Assembly: GCA_001931535.1 (NCBI GenBank)
Contig: CP016211.1
Span: forward strand, 5,129,573-5,193,572
Source: Minicystis rosea
Lineage (GTDB): Bacteria; Myxococcota_A; Polyangia; Polyangiales; Polyangiaceae
Direction: 5' to 3'
DNA: 64,000 bases
Part shown: piece after piece, positions 17,866 to 26,654 of the stretch
Layout of the letters: the number at the start of each line of letters is the position of its first letter
Position numbering within the stretch: position 1 is the stretch's first letter
The notes under the pieces: model-generated
The model's input: the letters and a program-made list of their open reading frames with translations, nothing else
Database searches by the model: none
What the model was told of the DNA's origin: nothing
Program-made: the position numbers and the translations under genes

Positions 17866-18609
17866 ATGACGCGCCAAGCGCGCAGCGCTTCTCCCACGAG
17901 AACGCTCAGTCTACCGACCCTGGCGACGCGGTGCGGGGCGTGCGGCGAGGCGCTCCGCGCCGACTACCGCCGCCATCGCACGCTCGCGACGCTCGGCGGC
18001 GTCATCCGCCTGCACCTCCAGGTGCGCCGCTGTCAGGGCCCTGCATGCCCTGATTTTCTGCGACCGGTTCATCCCGAGGAGGAGGGTAGTCTCGCGCTGC
18101 CTCATCTCGAGTTCGGCCTTGACGTCTTCGCGCTGGTGGCCGCGCTTCGTCGCGCCGAGCGTCTCTCTCTCCACGAGAGTCTCACGCTCCTCCACGAGCG
18201 CCGAGTCGATATCTCTCTTCGCACCATCAAAGGTTTTCTCCGGCGCCACGAGGCATTGCTCTCCACGGAGATCGCCGACGACGCACACTTGCAACGCTCG
18301 ACTCTGCTACGCGGGCGCGTCGTCCTCGGCATCGACGGCCGGAGGACGGACATCGGGCGAGAGACACTCTGGATCGTTCGCGATTGTCTCAGCGGCGAGC
18401 CGCTCCGAGCTCGCTGGCTCTCCTCGGCGGGCCCAGACGAGCTGGTGCAGATGCTCGAGACCACGAAGCGCGCGCTGCCCGTGCCGATCGCGTGCGCGGT
18501 GTCCCGGGACGAACGGGTGTTGCGCGAAGCCGTCGCAACGGCGCTGCCCGGCGTTCCGCACGATGTCTATCATCAAAGGTCGCCAACGGACCTGCTCGAG
18601 AACGGTTGA
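17866..18609 (+). pseudogene. Truncated transposase with N-terminal zinc ribbon
   Basis: A 247-aa frame that resembles the first half of a DDE-type transposase. It has a zinc-ribbon-like start (CGACG, later RRCQGPACPDF), a helix-turn-helix-like middle (ESLTLLHERRVDISLRTIKG) and the first catalytic segment VVLGIDGRRTDIGRETLWIV followed by RDCLSGEPL. In the related proteins I recall, the second Asp region and a CHFHYL-like segment come directly after a GVPH motif. Here the frame reads GVPHDVYHQRSPTDLLENG and stops, and I found no continuation in the other frames downstream. It is therefore most likely a 3'-truncated remnant. No terminal repeats were found. Confidence 0.6.
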
Positions 18610-18961
18610 CGACCGGCGCGCGGGCGCAGAGCGATGCGCCGCAACTCGTGGCGAGGAAGTGAGCTACGAAGGCAATACTGTGATCGGCTTTCAATTCGTG
18701 CCCGCAGTGCCGCCACTGCGACGTGTGATGTCGCAACCTGATCGAGATGAATCGGCGGAGAAACGCCCCTCATCAATCACTGCTGCTTTCCTGCCTCTCA
18801 TCGAGGTGCGGCGCGCGAGGTCGCAGCCGCGACCAACCGCGTCGCAGCTTGTCTACCCCCGTTGTCGTCGCAGCCCGAGGAGACGAATTTCGCTTCCTCC
18901 CAAGTCGTTTCCGACACGCGACGCATGAATGCGCGCAAGTGACGGTGCATCGGAGGGGGCC
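18610..18961. other. Intergenic region after the transposase remnant
   Basis: About 352 bases. No rest of the transposase could be recognised in any frame. The final bases before 18962 hold a strong ribosome-binding site (GGAGGGGG) for the next lipoprotein gene. Confidence 0.4.
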
Positions 18962-20053
18962 ATGCGCCAACTTGGGTTTATCGCTCTCCCGCTCGTCGCC
19001 GTTGCCTGCGGTGGCTCCTCCAACGTCGACACAACGCCCGATGCTTCGACTCCGGATGGGACCGACGGCGGATGGATCGACAGCGGATCGAACGATGGGT
19101 CGACCACGCCCGACGCGGGGACGATCGACGCCTCGACGCCCGATGCGTCGAGCACGTGCGAAGGCGACCTCTCACAGCCCGATTCGTCGCGCCCTGCCTG
19201 CAAGCCTTGTCGCGCGATGCACTGCTGCGCCGAGTACACGAGCTATTACGCCGATCCCGATTACGACGACTACGTCGCTTGCATGGGCGAGTGCGGGAAC
19301 GCGGACGGGGGGCTGTCGGGAATCGAAGCGTGCATCAACGAGTGCGGCTCCTCGCACCCGACGATCTCCGAGAAGAACACCACGGCGGCGAACTGCGTCG
19401 TCGCGAAGTGCGAGGTGGAGTGCTATCAGTCGCCGCCGAGCACGGGGCTCGTCCATGTTGCCTATGATCATGGGCCCATCGACTGGTGTTGGCGCGAGAC
19501 CGGATCCTCGGCTTGGAACGGTCCCGTCGTCGGAGCGAGCGGCCTGACGTACAAGAGCTCGTGGAACGCCGGTTTGCCTTCGGGCGGCACCTTCGACCTC
19601 CACGTGATCGACGCGGGAGGTGACTGCAACGCTCCGATTGCGGCGAAGGACGCGGCAAATATCGTCTACAACACGCATTACACGCTCGCGTTCGTGGGAT
19701 CGCCGCCGAAGCTGTTGTTCCTCCGCGATCCGAAGCTGGCGAGCGACACGGGGTTCGTCCGAGTCATCGATGCGTACGACGGAGAGGCGACGATCACGGT
19801 CTCCACATCGTACCCTCCCAGTGGCAACACCATTGGCACCGTCTCTCCCGAGAGCGTCTGGACGGGGCCGAACATCGATGCCGACGGCGTCATGAAGTAC
19901 TCGCCCGTCCCCAGCCAAGGCAGCTTGCAGTACTATTTCAGCGCGCCCTCCTCCACCGTGGCGGCTTCTTATTCAGTGACCTTCGTGAAGAGTGGTCCGC
20001 TCGATATCTACATCGTTCCATTGGGCACGAGCTTCAGCGCGGTGTCGTTGTGA
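18962..20053 (+). CDS. Cys-rich lipoprotein with DUF4397-like beta domains
   Basis: A 363-aa lipoprotein: signal FIALPLVAVAC, then an Asp/Thr/Ser-rich linker of about 60 residues, then a Cys cluster (CKPCRAMHCC, with more Cys to about residue 165). The C-terminal 200 residues contain beta-sandwich patterns such as GGTFDLHVIDAGGDC, GFVRVIDAYDGEATITVST and GPLDIYIVPLGTSFS, which resemble the DUF4397 type. ATG at 18962 follows GGAGGGGG at an ideal distance; the in-frame upstream ATG at 18929 lacks this. Likely a surface or periplasmic protein of unknown role, standing alone. Confidence 0.82.
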   Translation: MRQLGFIALPLVAVACGGSSNVDTTPDASTPDGTDGGWIDSGSNDGSTTPDAGTIDASTPDASSTCEGDLSQPDSSRPACKPCRAMHCCAEYTSYYADPDYDDYVACMGECGNADGGLSGIEACINECGSSHPTISEKNTTAANCVVAKCEVECYQSPPSTGLVHVAYDHGPIDWCWRETGSSAWNGPVVGASGLTYKSSWNAGLPSGGTFDLHVIDAGGDCNAPIAAKDAANIVYNTHYTLAFVGSPPKLLFLRDPKLASDTGFVRVIDAYDGEATITVSTSYPPSGNTIGTVSPESVWTGPNIDADGVMKYSPVPSQGSLQYYFSAPSSTVAASYSVTFVKSGPLDIYIVPLGTSFSAVSL

Positions 20054-20232
20054 TGTGATATCGCACTGACGGCGTCCGACGCTGCGCATTGCTCTTGCGC
20101 CATCACCTGCTGTCGCCCCGGGGTGCGCCGTAGCACACCGAGCACGCCAACCACCGTTCACACCTCCGCGCGGATCGCCCTGAAAACTCGGGCCGGCGCG
20201 TGGGAGCAGGGGTTGCAAGGCGGCGCCGCCCG

Positions 20233-20841
20233 ATGCGCCTGCTCCGCCCTGTCGTCGCTGCCGCGCTCGCTTGTGCAGCCCTCCTCGCTGCGGCTCCGTC
20301 GCGCGCGGAGCCCAAGGTCATCGAGCGCGCCGTCGCCGTGGTCGGCGGCGAGCCGATCACGCTCACCGAGCTGCGCAGGCGCGCGACGCCGGCCCTTCGC
20401 AACATCTGGAACGGCCAAGATCCGAGCTGGAAGAAGGCCGAGCAGTCACGAGCGGTGCTCGCGGCGACGCTCGACGGGCTCATCGACGAGGTACTGATCG
20501 CGCGCGCCGCGAAGGCCGCCGGCATCGAGATCACCACGGCCCAGGTGGACGACATGCTCGACCGGACCGCGAAGAGCCAGGGCATCACCCGCGCCGATCT
20601 CCTCGGGCGCGGGCTCCTCACCGGGTGGGTCGAGAGCGACATGCGCGCCGACCTCAAGCGGCAGCTTTGCGCGGTGTACGTGCTCCGCCTGACGTACCAG
20701 AAAGCACACGACGAAGCCCTGCCGGAGGGGGAAGACGAGGCCGCCGTGAAGGTGCGGCACGCGTGGCGCGCGCAATGGCTCGCGACCCAGCGGCGGCTCT
20801 GGGGCGTGGAGCGGCGGCTCGTGCTGCCGGCTGGGCCGTGA
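20233..20841 (+). CDS. SurA N-terminal domain chaperone-like protein
   Basis: A 202-aa exported protein with a signal peptide (VVAAALACAALLAAAPSRA) and a chaperone domain of the SurA N-terminal type: VIERAVAVVGGEPITLTELR, followed by helices with LAATLDGLIDEVLIARAAKAA and DDMLDRTAKSQGITRADL. It has no parvulin (prolyl isomerase) domain, so it should act as a periplasmic holdase only. The next gene starts in its stop codon (GTGA) and a third gene follows, so the three form one operon. An earlier in-frame ATG at 20200 is possible, but the signal peptide fits the ATG at 20233. The operon partners suggest work on outer-membrane protein delivery. Confidence 0.82.
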   Translation: MRLLRPVVAAALACAALLAAAPSRAEPKVIERAVAVVGGEPITLTELRRRATPALRNIWNGQDPSWKKAEQSRAVLAATLDGLIDEVLIARAAKAAGIEITTAQVDDMLDRTAKSQGITRADLLGRGLLTGWVESDMRADLKRQLCAVYVLRLTYQKAHDEALPEGEDEAAVKVRHAWRAQWLATQRRLWGVERRLVLPAGP

Positions 20842-21974
20842 TCCCGCGCGTGTCTCTGCTCGCTGCGGCGCTCGCGCTCGCCGGCTGTGCGCTGCGCGTC
20901 GCGCCCGCGCCCACGGCCACGCCGGCGACCGGCGCCCGGCGCGACGCCGCCTGCGCAGCGAAGGACGACATGGTCCACGCGTCCTTCACGAACGCGCCCA
21001 CGACGTACCTGAAGGACGGCGTGCCCATCGACGAGGTCGTCGTGCACGGCGCGCGCACCGTCCCGGCATCGACGATCCTCGAGGTGATGAAGAGCCGCGC
21101 CGGCGGCGCGTTCGACGAGCTCACCGCCGAACAGGACCTGCTCCGCATCGAGGCGCTCTCCACATTCGAGGACGTACGCATCGCCTGGGAGCGTCGCGCC
21201 AAAGGCATCGTGCTCATCATCGAGGTCGACGAGCGTCCGCTCATCGGCGAGGTCTTCCTCGCCCCGGGATCGAGCACGCCCGAGGCGGGCCAGTGGGTGC
21301 CGCCGCTCGCCGGTGATCTCTACGATCCGGCCATGGTGACGCGGGCGCTCCGTGCGCTCGAGCGCAGCTGGATCGGTCGCGGGCACGTCGATGCGCAGGC
21401 CAGCGTGCGCGCGCGGCGCACGGATGCGGAGCACGTCGACCTCTGCGTCACGCTCGCTCCCGGCCCGCTGTGGACCGTGGCGCGCGTGGCGTGGCCGGGC
21501 GCGCACCGTCTCTCGACGGACGACCTGCACGCCGCCATGGACACGAAGAGCGACGCGTTCAACGTCGCGGGCAAGCCGTTCCGGCCCGATCTCCTGGGCG
21601 AGGATCGGCAGCGTCTTCAGGTGCTCCTCGGCAATCGCGGCTTCCTCGACGGGAGCGTGAAGGGTCCCAAGATCACCCGCATCGCGGAGCAGAGCGCAGT
21701 GATCATCGAGATGCCCGTGACCGAGGGCCCGGAGTACCGCATCGGCCGCCTCGACTTCCAGGGGCGCCTCGCCGGCCCGCGCGCCGAGTACGCGAAGCAG
21801 CTCGGGCTCTCGCCGGGCGAAGTGCTCTCCCGCAAGAAGATGTGGAGCGGGATCGAGCGGCTCCGCAAGCACCACCGCGCGCTCTCGCACGAGGACACGC
21901 AGCTCTCGCCGAAGCTCGAAATGCATCCGGAGCGAGGTCTCGTGGATGTGGTGATCCAAGTGAAAGGGAGCTGA
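20838..21974 (+). CDS. POTRA-domain lipoprotein without a barrel
   Basis: A 378-aa protein started by GTG at 20838, overlapping the previous stop by four bases. It begins with a lipoprotein signal (LAAALALAGC). The rest reads as several POTRA-like units: IDEVVVHGARTVPASTILEV, then a second unit with VARVAWPGAHRLSTDDLHAA, and a third with EYRIGRLDFQGRLAGPRAEY. These resemble the periplasmic repeats of BamA and TamA, but the protein ends with VDVVIQVKGS where the membrane barrel would begin. It may thus be a lipid-anchored periplasmic scaffold. Its companions, a SurA-like chaperone and an M48 protease, support a role in outer-membrane protein assembly. Family call is by motif only. Confidence 0.78.
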   Translation: MIPRVSLLAAALALAGCALRVAPAPTATPATGARRDAACAAKDDMVHASFTNAPTTYLKDGVPIDEVVVHGARTVPASTILEVMKSRAGGAFDELTAEQDLLRIEALSTFEDVRIAWERRAKGIVLIIEVDERPLIGEVFLAPGSSTPEAGQWVPPLAGDLYDPAMVTRALRALERSWIGRGHVDAQASVRARRTDAEHVDLCVTLAPGPLWTVARVAWPGAHRLSTDDLHAAMDTKSDAFNVAGKPFRPDLLGEDRQRLQVLLGNRGFLDGSVKGPKITRIAEQSAVIIEMPVTEGPEYRIGRLDFQGRLAGPRAEYAKQLGLSPGEVLSRKKMWSGIERLRKHHRALSHEDTQLSPKLEMHPERGLVDVVIQVKGS

Positions 21975-21977
21975 TCC

Positions 21978-23315
21978 ATGCAGCGTATCGCAGCCGTCGT
22001 CGCGATCGCGCTCGCCCTGGCCGGCTGCGCCCACGCGCCCGCGAAGGGCAACGCGCGCCCACGCGCGTCGAAGGTCACCGCGCCGGCCTCCGCAAAGAAG
22101 GCGAGCGACGTGGAGATCGAGTGGGTGATTGGAAAAGTGTTCGCCGAGCTCTACAAGAGCCGCCTCATGCCGTACGACGAGCCGCGGCTCGCGCGCTACG
22201 TGAGCGCCGTCACCGCGCGCCTCGCCGCGCACACGGGCCGGCCCGAGGCGCGCTTCGAGGCCCAGGTGACCGACTCGCCTGCGCCCGATGCCTGCTCGAT
22301 GCTCGGCGGCCGCGTGTACATCTCGCGCGGCCTGCTCGCGTATTTCGACTCCGAGGCGGAGCTCGCCGCCGTCCTCGCCCACGAGATGGGTCACGTGTCC
22401 GGACGGCACGCGTTCCATGGCTTCTGGCGAAGAGCGGCAGACCTGCACGACGACTCGGCCTCGCCCTATCCGGAAGCCGAGCAGGAAGAGGACCAGCAGC
22501 TCCAGGCCGACCGCCTCGGGCTCAGCTTCCTACGCGCGGCCGGCTATGCGCCCCGCGCGCAGGATCGCGCCCTCCGCACGAGCGCCCACGTCATGGGCTA
22601 CGACAACGTCGACGACGCCGCGTTGCGCGCGCGGCTCGCGCGGCTCACGCGGCACGGCGGGAACGACGGCGGCGGCGAGATCGGACGCGACGCGTACCTC
22701 GATCATCTCGACGGCCTCGTGTACGGCGCCGATCCGCGGGACGGCGCGATCCGCGGGCGAACGTACCTCCACGCGCGCACCGGCTTCACCTTCGATCTGC
22801 CGGAAGGATGGACCGGGGAGATGGAGGACTCCGAGCTCCATGCGCGCAGCCCGCGCGGCAAGGAGCTCGACTGCTCCTACGTTCGCCACGCTGCCCCCGA
22901 CGTGCTGCGCACGTCGATCGTGGAGGACTTCCTTCCGGGCACGGCCGCGCGCGAGACCGTGTCGGGCCTGTCCGTCGTGCTCGGCACGGTGCAGGGCAAG
23001 ACCAAGCTCCACGAGCTCGCGATGATCGCCGACGGCGAGGTGACGTACCTACTCCTGACCGAGGACGCCGGCGCGGAGGAGAAGCGCATCCTCCACGAGA
23101 TCGTGCGGACGGTGCGCCGCACGCGCGAGGCCGACACGCGCCTCACGCCCGCGCGCATCCGTATCCGCCGCGCAGCCGAGACAGGCCCGTTTCAGCGCGT
23201 GATCGAGCGCACCTGCAACCGCGCGCGTCCCGCGGGCGAGCTCGCCAAGCTGAACGGAGAGGATCTCGCCGCTCCCATCGAGGCGGGCCGCCGCCTCAAA
23301 TGCATCGCGCCGTGA
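21978..23315 (+). CDS. M48-family metalloprotease lipoprotein (BepA-like)
   Basis: A 445-aa lipoprotein (signal AVVAIALALAGC) with an M48 peptidase domain. The zinc-binding motif is HEMGH at residues 135-139, and the third-ligand region follows as QLQADRLGLSFLRAAGY, with the E/AD-x2-G pattern typical of periplasmic M48 proteases. After residue about 240 there is an extra domain of about 200 residues beginning with GRTYLHARTGFTFDLPEGW, which is not a TPR domain as in BepA. It starts three bases after the POTRA gene. In E. coli BepA degrades or refolds stalled outer-membrane proteins, which fits the operon context here; this is inference. Confidence 0.88.
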   Translation: MQRIAAVVAIALALAGCAHAPAKGNARPRASKVTAPASAKKASDVEIEWVIGKVFAELYKSRLMPYDEPRLARYVSAVTARLAAHTGRPEARFEAQVTDSPAPDACSMLGGRVYISRGLLAYFDSEAELAAVLAHEMGHVSGRHAFHGFWRRAADLHDDSASPYPEAEQEEDQQLQADRLGLSFLRAAGYAPRAQDRALRTSAHVMGYDNVDDAALRARLARLTRHGGNDGGGEIGRDAYLDHLDGLVYGADPRDGAIRGRTYLHARTGFTFDLPEGWTGEMEDSELHARSPRGKELDCSYVRHAAPDVLRTSIVEDFLPGTAARETVSGLSVVLGTVQGKTKLHELAMIADGEVTYLLLTEDAGAEEKRILHEIVRTVRRTREADTRLTPARIRIRRAAETGPFQRVIERTCNRARPAGELAKLNGEDLAAPIEAGRRLKCIAP

Positions 23316-23339
23316 TCTCCAGCCCGGCCGCGGCGCTCC

Positions 23340-24494
23340 TCATCCAACGACGCCTGCGTCGGCGCGGGCGCCAGCGTCTCGTGACTTCGTGAGCGTGGAC
23401 CAGAGGCGAGCTCCGAGGTTGCGTACGGCGATGCCGGCGCGCGTCGACGGAATGAGAAGATGCGACACGTAGCCGACGCCCTTCACCTTCGGGTCGACGC
23501 GCCGGCGGTGCTCGTGCTCGTACCGGCGGAACGCCGTCTCGTAATCGCTCGAAGCCTCGCCGAGCGCGCGGGCGAGCACGGCTGCCCCCGCCATCGCGTT
23601 GCTCGATCCACCACCGAGGAACGACACACACGAGGCTGCATCGCCGAGCAGAGCCACACGCCCCTTCGACCACGTGTCGAGCCGCACGCGGCTCACGGAA
23701 TCGAAGTAGAAGTCGTCGACCTCGTCGAGACGGCGCAACAGCTCGTCCGATCGCCAGCCGGCACCATGGAAGTCAGCCACGAGGAGGCGACGGTGCTGCG
23801 CGGTGTCGCGGTGATCGAAGTCGGCGACCACGGGGCGGCGGACCATGAGCGCGGCAATGCCTTGGCCTCGGCCGGGGTGAATCGAAATGGCCTTGTCCGG
23901 CACGTTGTACATCACGATCTCGTGAGGATCGTCCGCGGGGCCGTCGAGCGGGAAGGTCGCGACGTACATGCCGAGGTCGTCGATGAACGCGCGCTCGGGC
24001 CCGAAGAGGAACCGCCGCACCGTGGAGTGCAGCCCGTCGCAACCGATGACGAAATCGAAGCGGCGCGGCGCCGCGCGCTCGAAGGTGACGTCGACGCCGC
24101 CCTCGTCTTGGCGGAGGTCGGCGATCGAGTCGTCGAAGAGGAGCTCGGCGTCGCCGCGCGCGGCCTCGCAGAGGATGCGGGCGAGATCGCTCCGCGGCAC
24201 CTCGATCTGGCGACTGCCGTTCACCGGTAGACCGAGCTCGCTCACGCGCCGCCCGCGCCCATCCACGAGCACCATGCGGCGGACCTGCGTGGCCGCGTCA
24301 CGCAGCTTGGGCACGACGCCCATCTCGGCCGCGACGTCGAAGGCGGCGTCCTGCACGTCCACCGGCGTGCCGCTCGAACGAAGACCGCGCGCCCGCTCGA
24401 CGAGCGTCACACGAAAGCCTCGCCGCGCGAGCAGGAAAGCCAAGGTCGAGCCGGCGATGCCGGCGCCCGAGATCAAGATGGCGGGTTGGTGCAC
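23340..24494 (-). CDS. FAD-dependent monooxygenase
   Basis: A 384-aa flavoprotein of the aromatic-hydroxylase/PHBH type. The Rossmann fold is at the N-terminus (ILISGAGIAGSTLAFLLARR, GxGxxG), the second NAD(P)H/FAD contact region is DFVIGCDGLHSTVRRF and the GD motif is in VALLGDAASCVSFLGGG. These are the three standard motifs of the family. GTG at 24494 follows AGGAGG closely. It is divergent from a TetR regulator, and a 13-bp dyad operator lies in its 5' region, so the TetR protein probably represses it. Substrate is likely an aromatic or other lipophilic compound, unproven. Confidence 0.92.
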   Translation of the reverse strand: MHQPAILISGAGIAGSTLAFLLARRGFRVTLVERARGLRSSGTPVDVQDAAFDVAAEMGVVPKLRDAATQVRRMVLVDGRGRRVSELGLPVNGSRQIEVPRSDLARILCEAARGDAELLFDDSIADLRQDEGGVDVTFERAAPRRFDFVIGCDGLHSTVRRFLFGPERAFIDDLGMYVATFPLDGPADDPHEIVMYNVPDKAISIHPGRGQGIAALMVRRPVVADFDHRDTAQHRRLLVADFHGAGWRSDELLRRLDEVDDFYFDSVSRVRLDTWSKGRVALLGDAASCVSFLGGGSSNAMAGAAVLARALGEASSDYETAFRRYEHEHRRRVDPKVKGVGYVSHLLIPSTRAGIAVRNLGARLWSTLTKSRDAGARADAGVVG

Positions 24495-24507
24495 GAAGCC
24501 TCCTCAC

Positions 24508-24520
24508 TGACCGACGGTCA
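24508..24520. promoter_or_regulatory. Likely TetR operator, site 1
   Basis: TGACCGACGGTCA is a perfect 6-bp inverted repeat around a single central base. It lies 14 bases upstream of the monooxygenase start codon and its Shine-Dalgarno, so binding there would block transcription or translation initiation of that gene. A second, imperfect copy is at 24539-24551. Confidence 0.7.
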
Positions 24521-24538
24521 CATCTTCGAGCTATGTCT

Positions 24539-24551
24539 TGTCCGATGGTCA
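24539..24551. promoter_or_regulatory. Likely TetR operator, site 2
   Basis: TGTCCGATGGTCA matches site 1 at 11 of 13 bases and is dyad-like (TGNCC...GGNCA). Its centre is 31 bases from site 1, close to three helical turns, and it lies 28 bases before the ATG of the TetR gene. This would allow autorepression. Confidence 0.6.
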
Positions 24552-24579
24552 GTCAACGGGTACACATGGAGCAATCGCC

Positions 24580-25284
24580 ATGGACACGCCCGACACACGG
24601 GTCCGCATCCTCCGGGCCGCGCTCGAGGAGTTCGGCGCGCACGGCTACCAGAGCACGTCCATCCAGGCCATCGCCGCGCAGGTGGGCGTCTCGAAGGCGG
24701 CCGTGCTCTATCACTTCAAGAGCAAGGACGAGATCCTCGCCGCCCTCACCGCTCCGATGCTCGACGCGATGGAGGCGGCGATCGTCGCCGCCGAGATGGC
24801 CGCCCCGAGCGAGGCCGGCTGGAAGGCGCTGACGGGCCTGCTCGAGGTCTGGCTGAGCCACCGCTACCTGCTGCGGATGAGCCTTCACGATCTCTCGCTC
24901 GTCCACGGCAGCGCGTTCGAGCGCTACCGTGACGCCGCCCTCCGCGCGAACGCGCTCCTCGCCGGACCGAAGCCCGATCTCGCCGCGAAGGTGCGCGCGG
25001 CGCAAGCGCTCGCGATGACGACCGATCCCGTCGTGCTCTTCGCCGACGAGCCGACGGCGCGCCTGCGCGACCTCGTGCTCACCGGCGTCCGCCGCCTCCT
25101 CGATCGGCCGGCGCCACCGGCGGAGACCAAGCGCACCACTGCCCGCCGCGGTCGCAAGAGCGTGATGAGCCCACAGCTCCAAGCGAAGGCGCTCCGCCTC
25201 CGCGATCGAGGCGCGTCCGCCGACACGATCGCGGCCGAGCTCGGCGTCTCGCGCGCGACCGTCTACCGATTTTTGAGACAATAA
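24580..25284 (+). CDS. TetR-family regulator with an extra C-terminal HTH
   Basis: A 234-aa repressor. The N-terminal TetR DNA-binding domain reads TRVRILRAALEEFGAHGYQS, then QVGVSKAAVLYHFKSKDEIL. The central ligand-binding part is helical. Unusually, the last 40 residues form a second helix-turn-helix of the recombinase (Hin/resolvase) type, ADTIAAELGVSRATVYRFLR, after a basic linker. ATG at 24580 has GGAG upstream; an earlier TTG start at 24538 would overlap the second operator copy. It likely controls the divergent monooxygenase and itself through the two dyad sites. Confidence 0.88.
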   Translation: MDTPDTRVRILRAALEEFGAHGYQSTSIQAIAAQVGVSKAAVLYHFKSKDEILAALTAPMLDAMEAAIVAAEMAAPSEAGWKALTGLLEVWLSHRYLLRMSLHDLSLVHGSAFERYRDAALRANALLAGPKPDLAAKVRAAQALAMTTDPVVLFADEPTARLRDLVLTGVRRLLDRPAPPAETKRTTARRGRKSVMSPQLQAKALRLRDRGASADTIAAELGVSRATVYRFLRQ

Positions 25285-25486
25285 AGATACAATATTGAGA
25301 CGAGACGAGCCTTCTTCGCTCACGGAGCACCGCGGCCGGCCGTCGGTCTGCGGGCGCGCGCGGCACTGGGCACGTCACGTCGAGGAGCGCCCCAGGTCCT
25401 CGGGCGCACGGCATCGCGAGGGCGAGCACCGCGCCCACGCTGCGACCGGACAGCGCGGTGCCTTGCAGGCGCGAGTCGACGTGCGG

Positions 25487-25708
25487 TCAGGCGCTCGTGC
25501 GCCGGCGGATCACGTCGTCGATCGTCGACTGCACGGGCACCGGCGTCCGTGTCCGCACCGGCGGCGCGCGGCGCGTGAGGGGCTGCGGCGGCTCCTCCGG
25601 CACGGGCTCGGGAACGACCGCGGGCGGGTGCGGGGTCGCGGCGAAGAGCCGCTGCTGGCGCGGGTCCAGGCTGAAGTATTGGCCCTCGGGTTCCTTCGGC
25701 TTGGCCAT
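25487..25708 (-). CDS. Small proline-rich protein, hypothetical
   Basis: A 73-aa frame, MAKPKEPEGQYFSLDPRQQR and then a Pro/Ala-rich region ending STIDDVIRRRTSA. No signal peptide, membrane helix or Cys. The acid/base pattern at the start and the defined ends look like a real short protein, but no ribosome-binding site is obvious. A longer upstream frame exists and looks spurious. Function unknown. Confidence 0.45.
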   Translation of the reverse strand: MAKPKEPEGQYFSLDPRQQRLFAATPHPPAVVPEPVPEEPPQPLTRRAPPVRTRTPVPVQSTIDDVIRRRTSA

Positions 25709-25892
25709 GGGACGAGGCGTTTTGCCAAGAAATTGCCGGCTGGGCCAAGCTCTCCGAGGTTCCGTCGGTCGCCTCCGGCTCCACGGGCCGGCGGCGACCG
25801 CGTTCTCCGCTCTGACGCAGGTCAGGTGCAGCACCGAGATGAGCCGGCGGCCGGCCGACCAGCGCTGAACATCCCCGTGCCGTGCGGTGCGC

Positions 25893-26654
25893 TCAACGCT
25901 CGGCGAAGGCGCCGCGCACCTTGGTTCGGTGCATGGGGTGATCGGGCTGCGTGATCGCCGGGCCACCTTCGCTGAAGCGCTCCTCGAGACGCTCGATGGA
26001 GGTCATGCGCCACGGCGCGATCAGCTCGGAGATCTGCTCCACCGAGCGGACGTACAGCCCGATCCGCGCGCTCTCGGAGAGCGCCGCGACCGTGGTGTTC
26101 AACACCTCGCTCTCGGGGACCTCGGGGAAGCTCAGCGCCACCACGCTGCCGGGCGCGCAGAAGGCATGGAGGCGCTGCATCAGGCGCCTGAGCTCGTCGT
26201 CGGCGAGGAAGTAGACGACGCCGATGGCGCCGACGGCGAGCGCACGCTCTTCGCCGAAGAAGCCCACCGCCTGCTCGATGAGCGCGTCCGGCTCGCGTAG
26301 ATCGACCTGGGAGCAAGCCATGTCGGCGGTGTACGCGAGGAGCTGCTGAGACTGCGCCACCGTGATCGGATCGAAGTCCGTGAAGAGGATCTTCGCGCTC
26401 GCCATGTGCTCGTTGAAGTGCCCTTGCGTGGGCAGGCCCGAGCCGAGATCGAGGACGCGCCGGCGCCCCTCCGCCGCCCAGCGCCGCCCCACGTCGGCGA
26501 GGAAGGCACGGTTCTGCCACGCCAGGCGCGGGTATGCGGGCATGACCTCGATCATCTCTTGGGCAGCGCGGCGGTCAGCCTCGTAGTTGTACGTGCCGCC
26601 GAGCACGTAGTCGTAGATGCGGCCGATCTGCGGGCGATTGATGTCGATCTTCAT
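25893..26654 (-). CDS. S-adenosylmethionine-dependent methyltransferase (DUF574 type)
   Basis: A 253-aa protein of the S-adenosyl methyltransferase family PF04672. Typical features are the opening INRPQIGRIYDYVLGGTYNY and the glycine-rich SAM site VLDLGSGLPTQGHFNE, then FTDFDPITVAQSQQLL. The family is best known from actinomycetes and its methyl acceptor is mostly unknown. The ATG overlaps by one base the TGA of the large kinase/ATPase gene upstream (TGATG), so the two are translationally coupled. The pairing suggests methylation tied to the signalling protein's output, which is inference. Confidence 0.9.
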   Translation of the reverse strand: MKIDINRPQIGRIYDYVLGGTYNYEADRRAAQEMIEVMPAYPRLAWQNRAFLADVGRRWAAEGRRRVLDLGSGLPTQGHFNEHMASAKILFTDFDPITVAQSQQLLAYTADMACSQVDLREPDALIEQAVGFFGEERALAVGAIGVVYFLADDELRRLMQRLHAFCAPGSVVALSFPEVPESEVLNTTVAALSESARIGLYVRSVEQISELIAPWRMTSIERLEERFSEGGPAITQPDHPMHRTKVRGAFAER

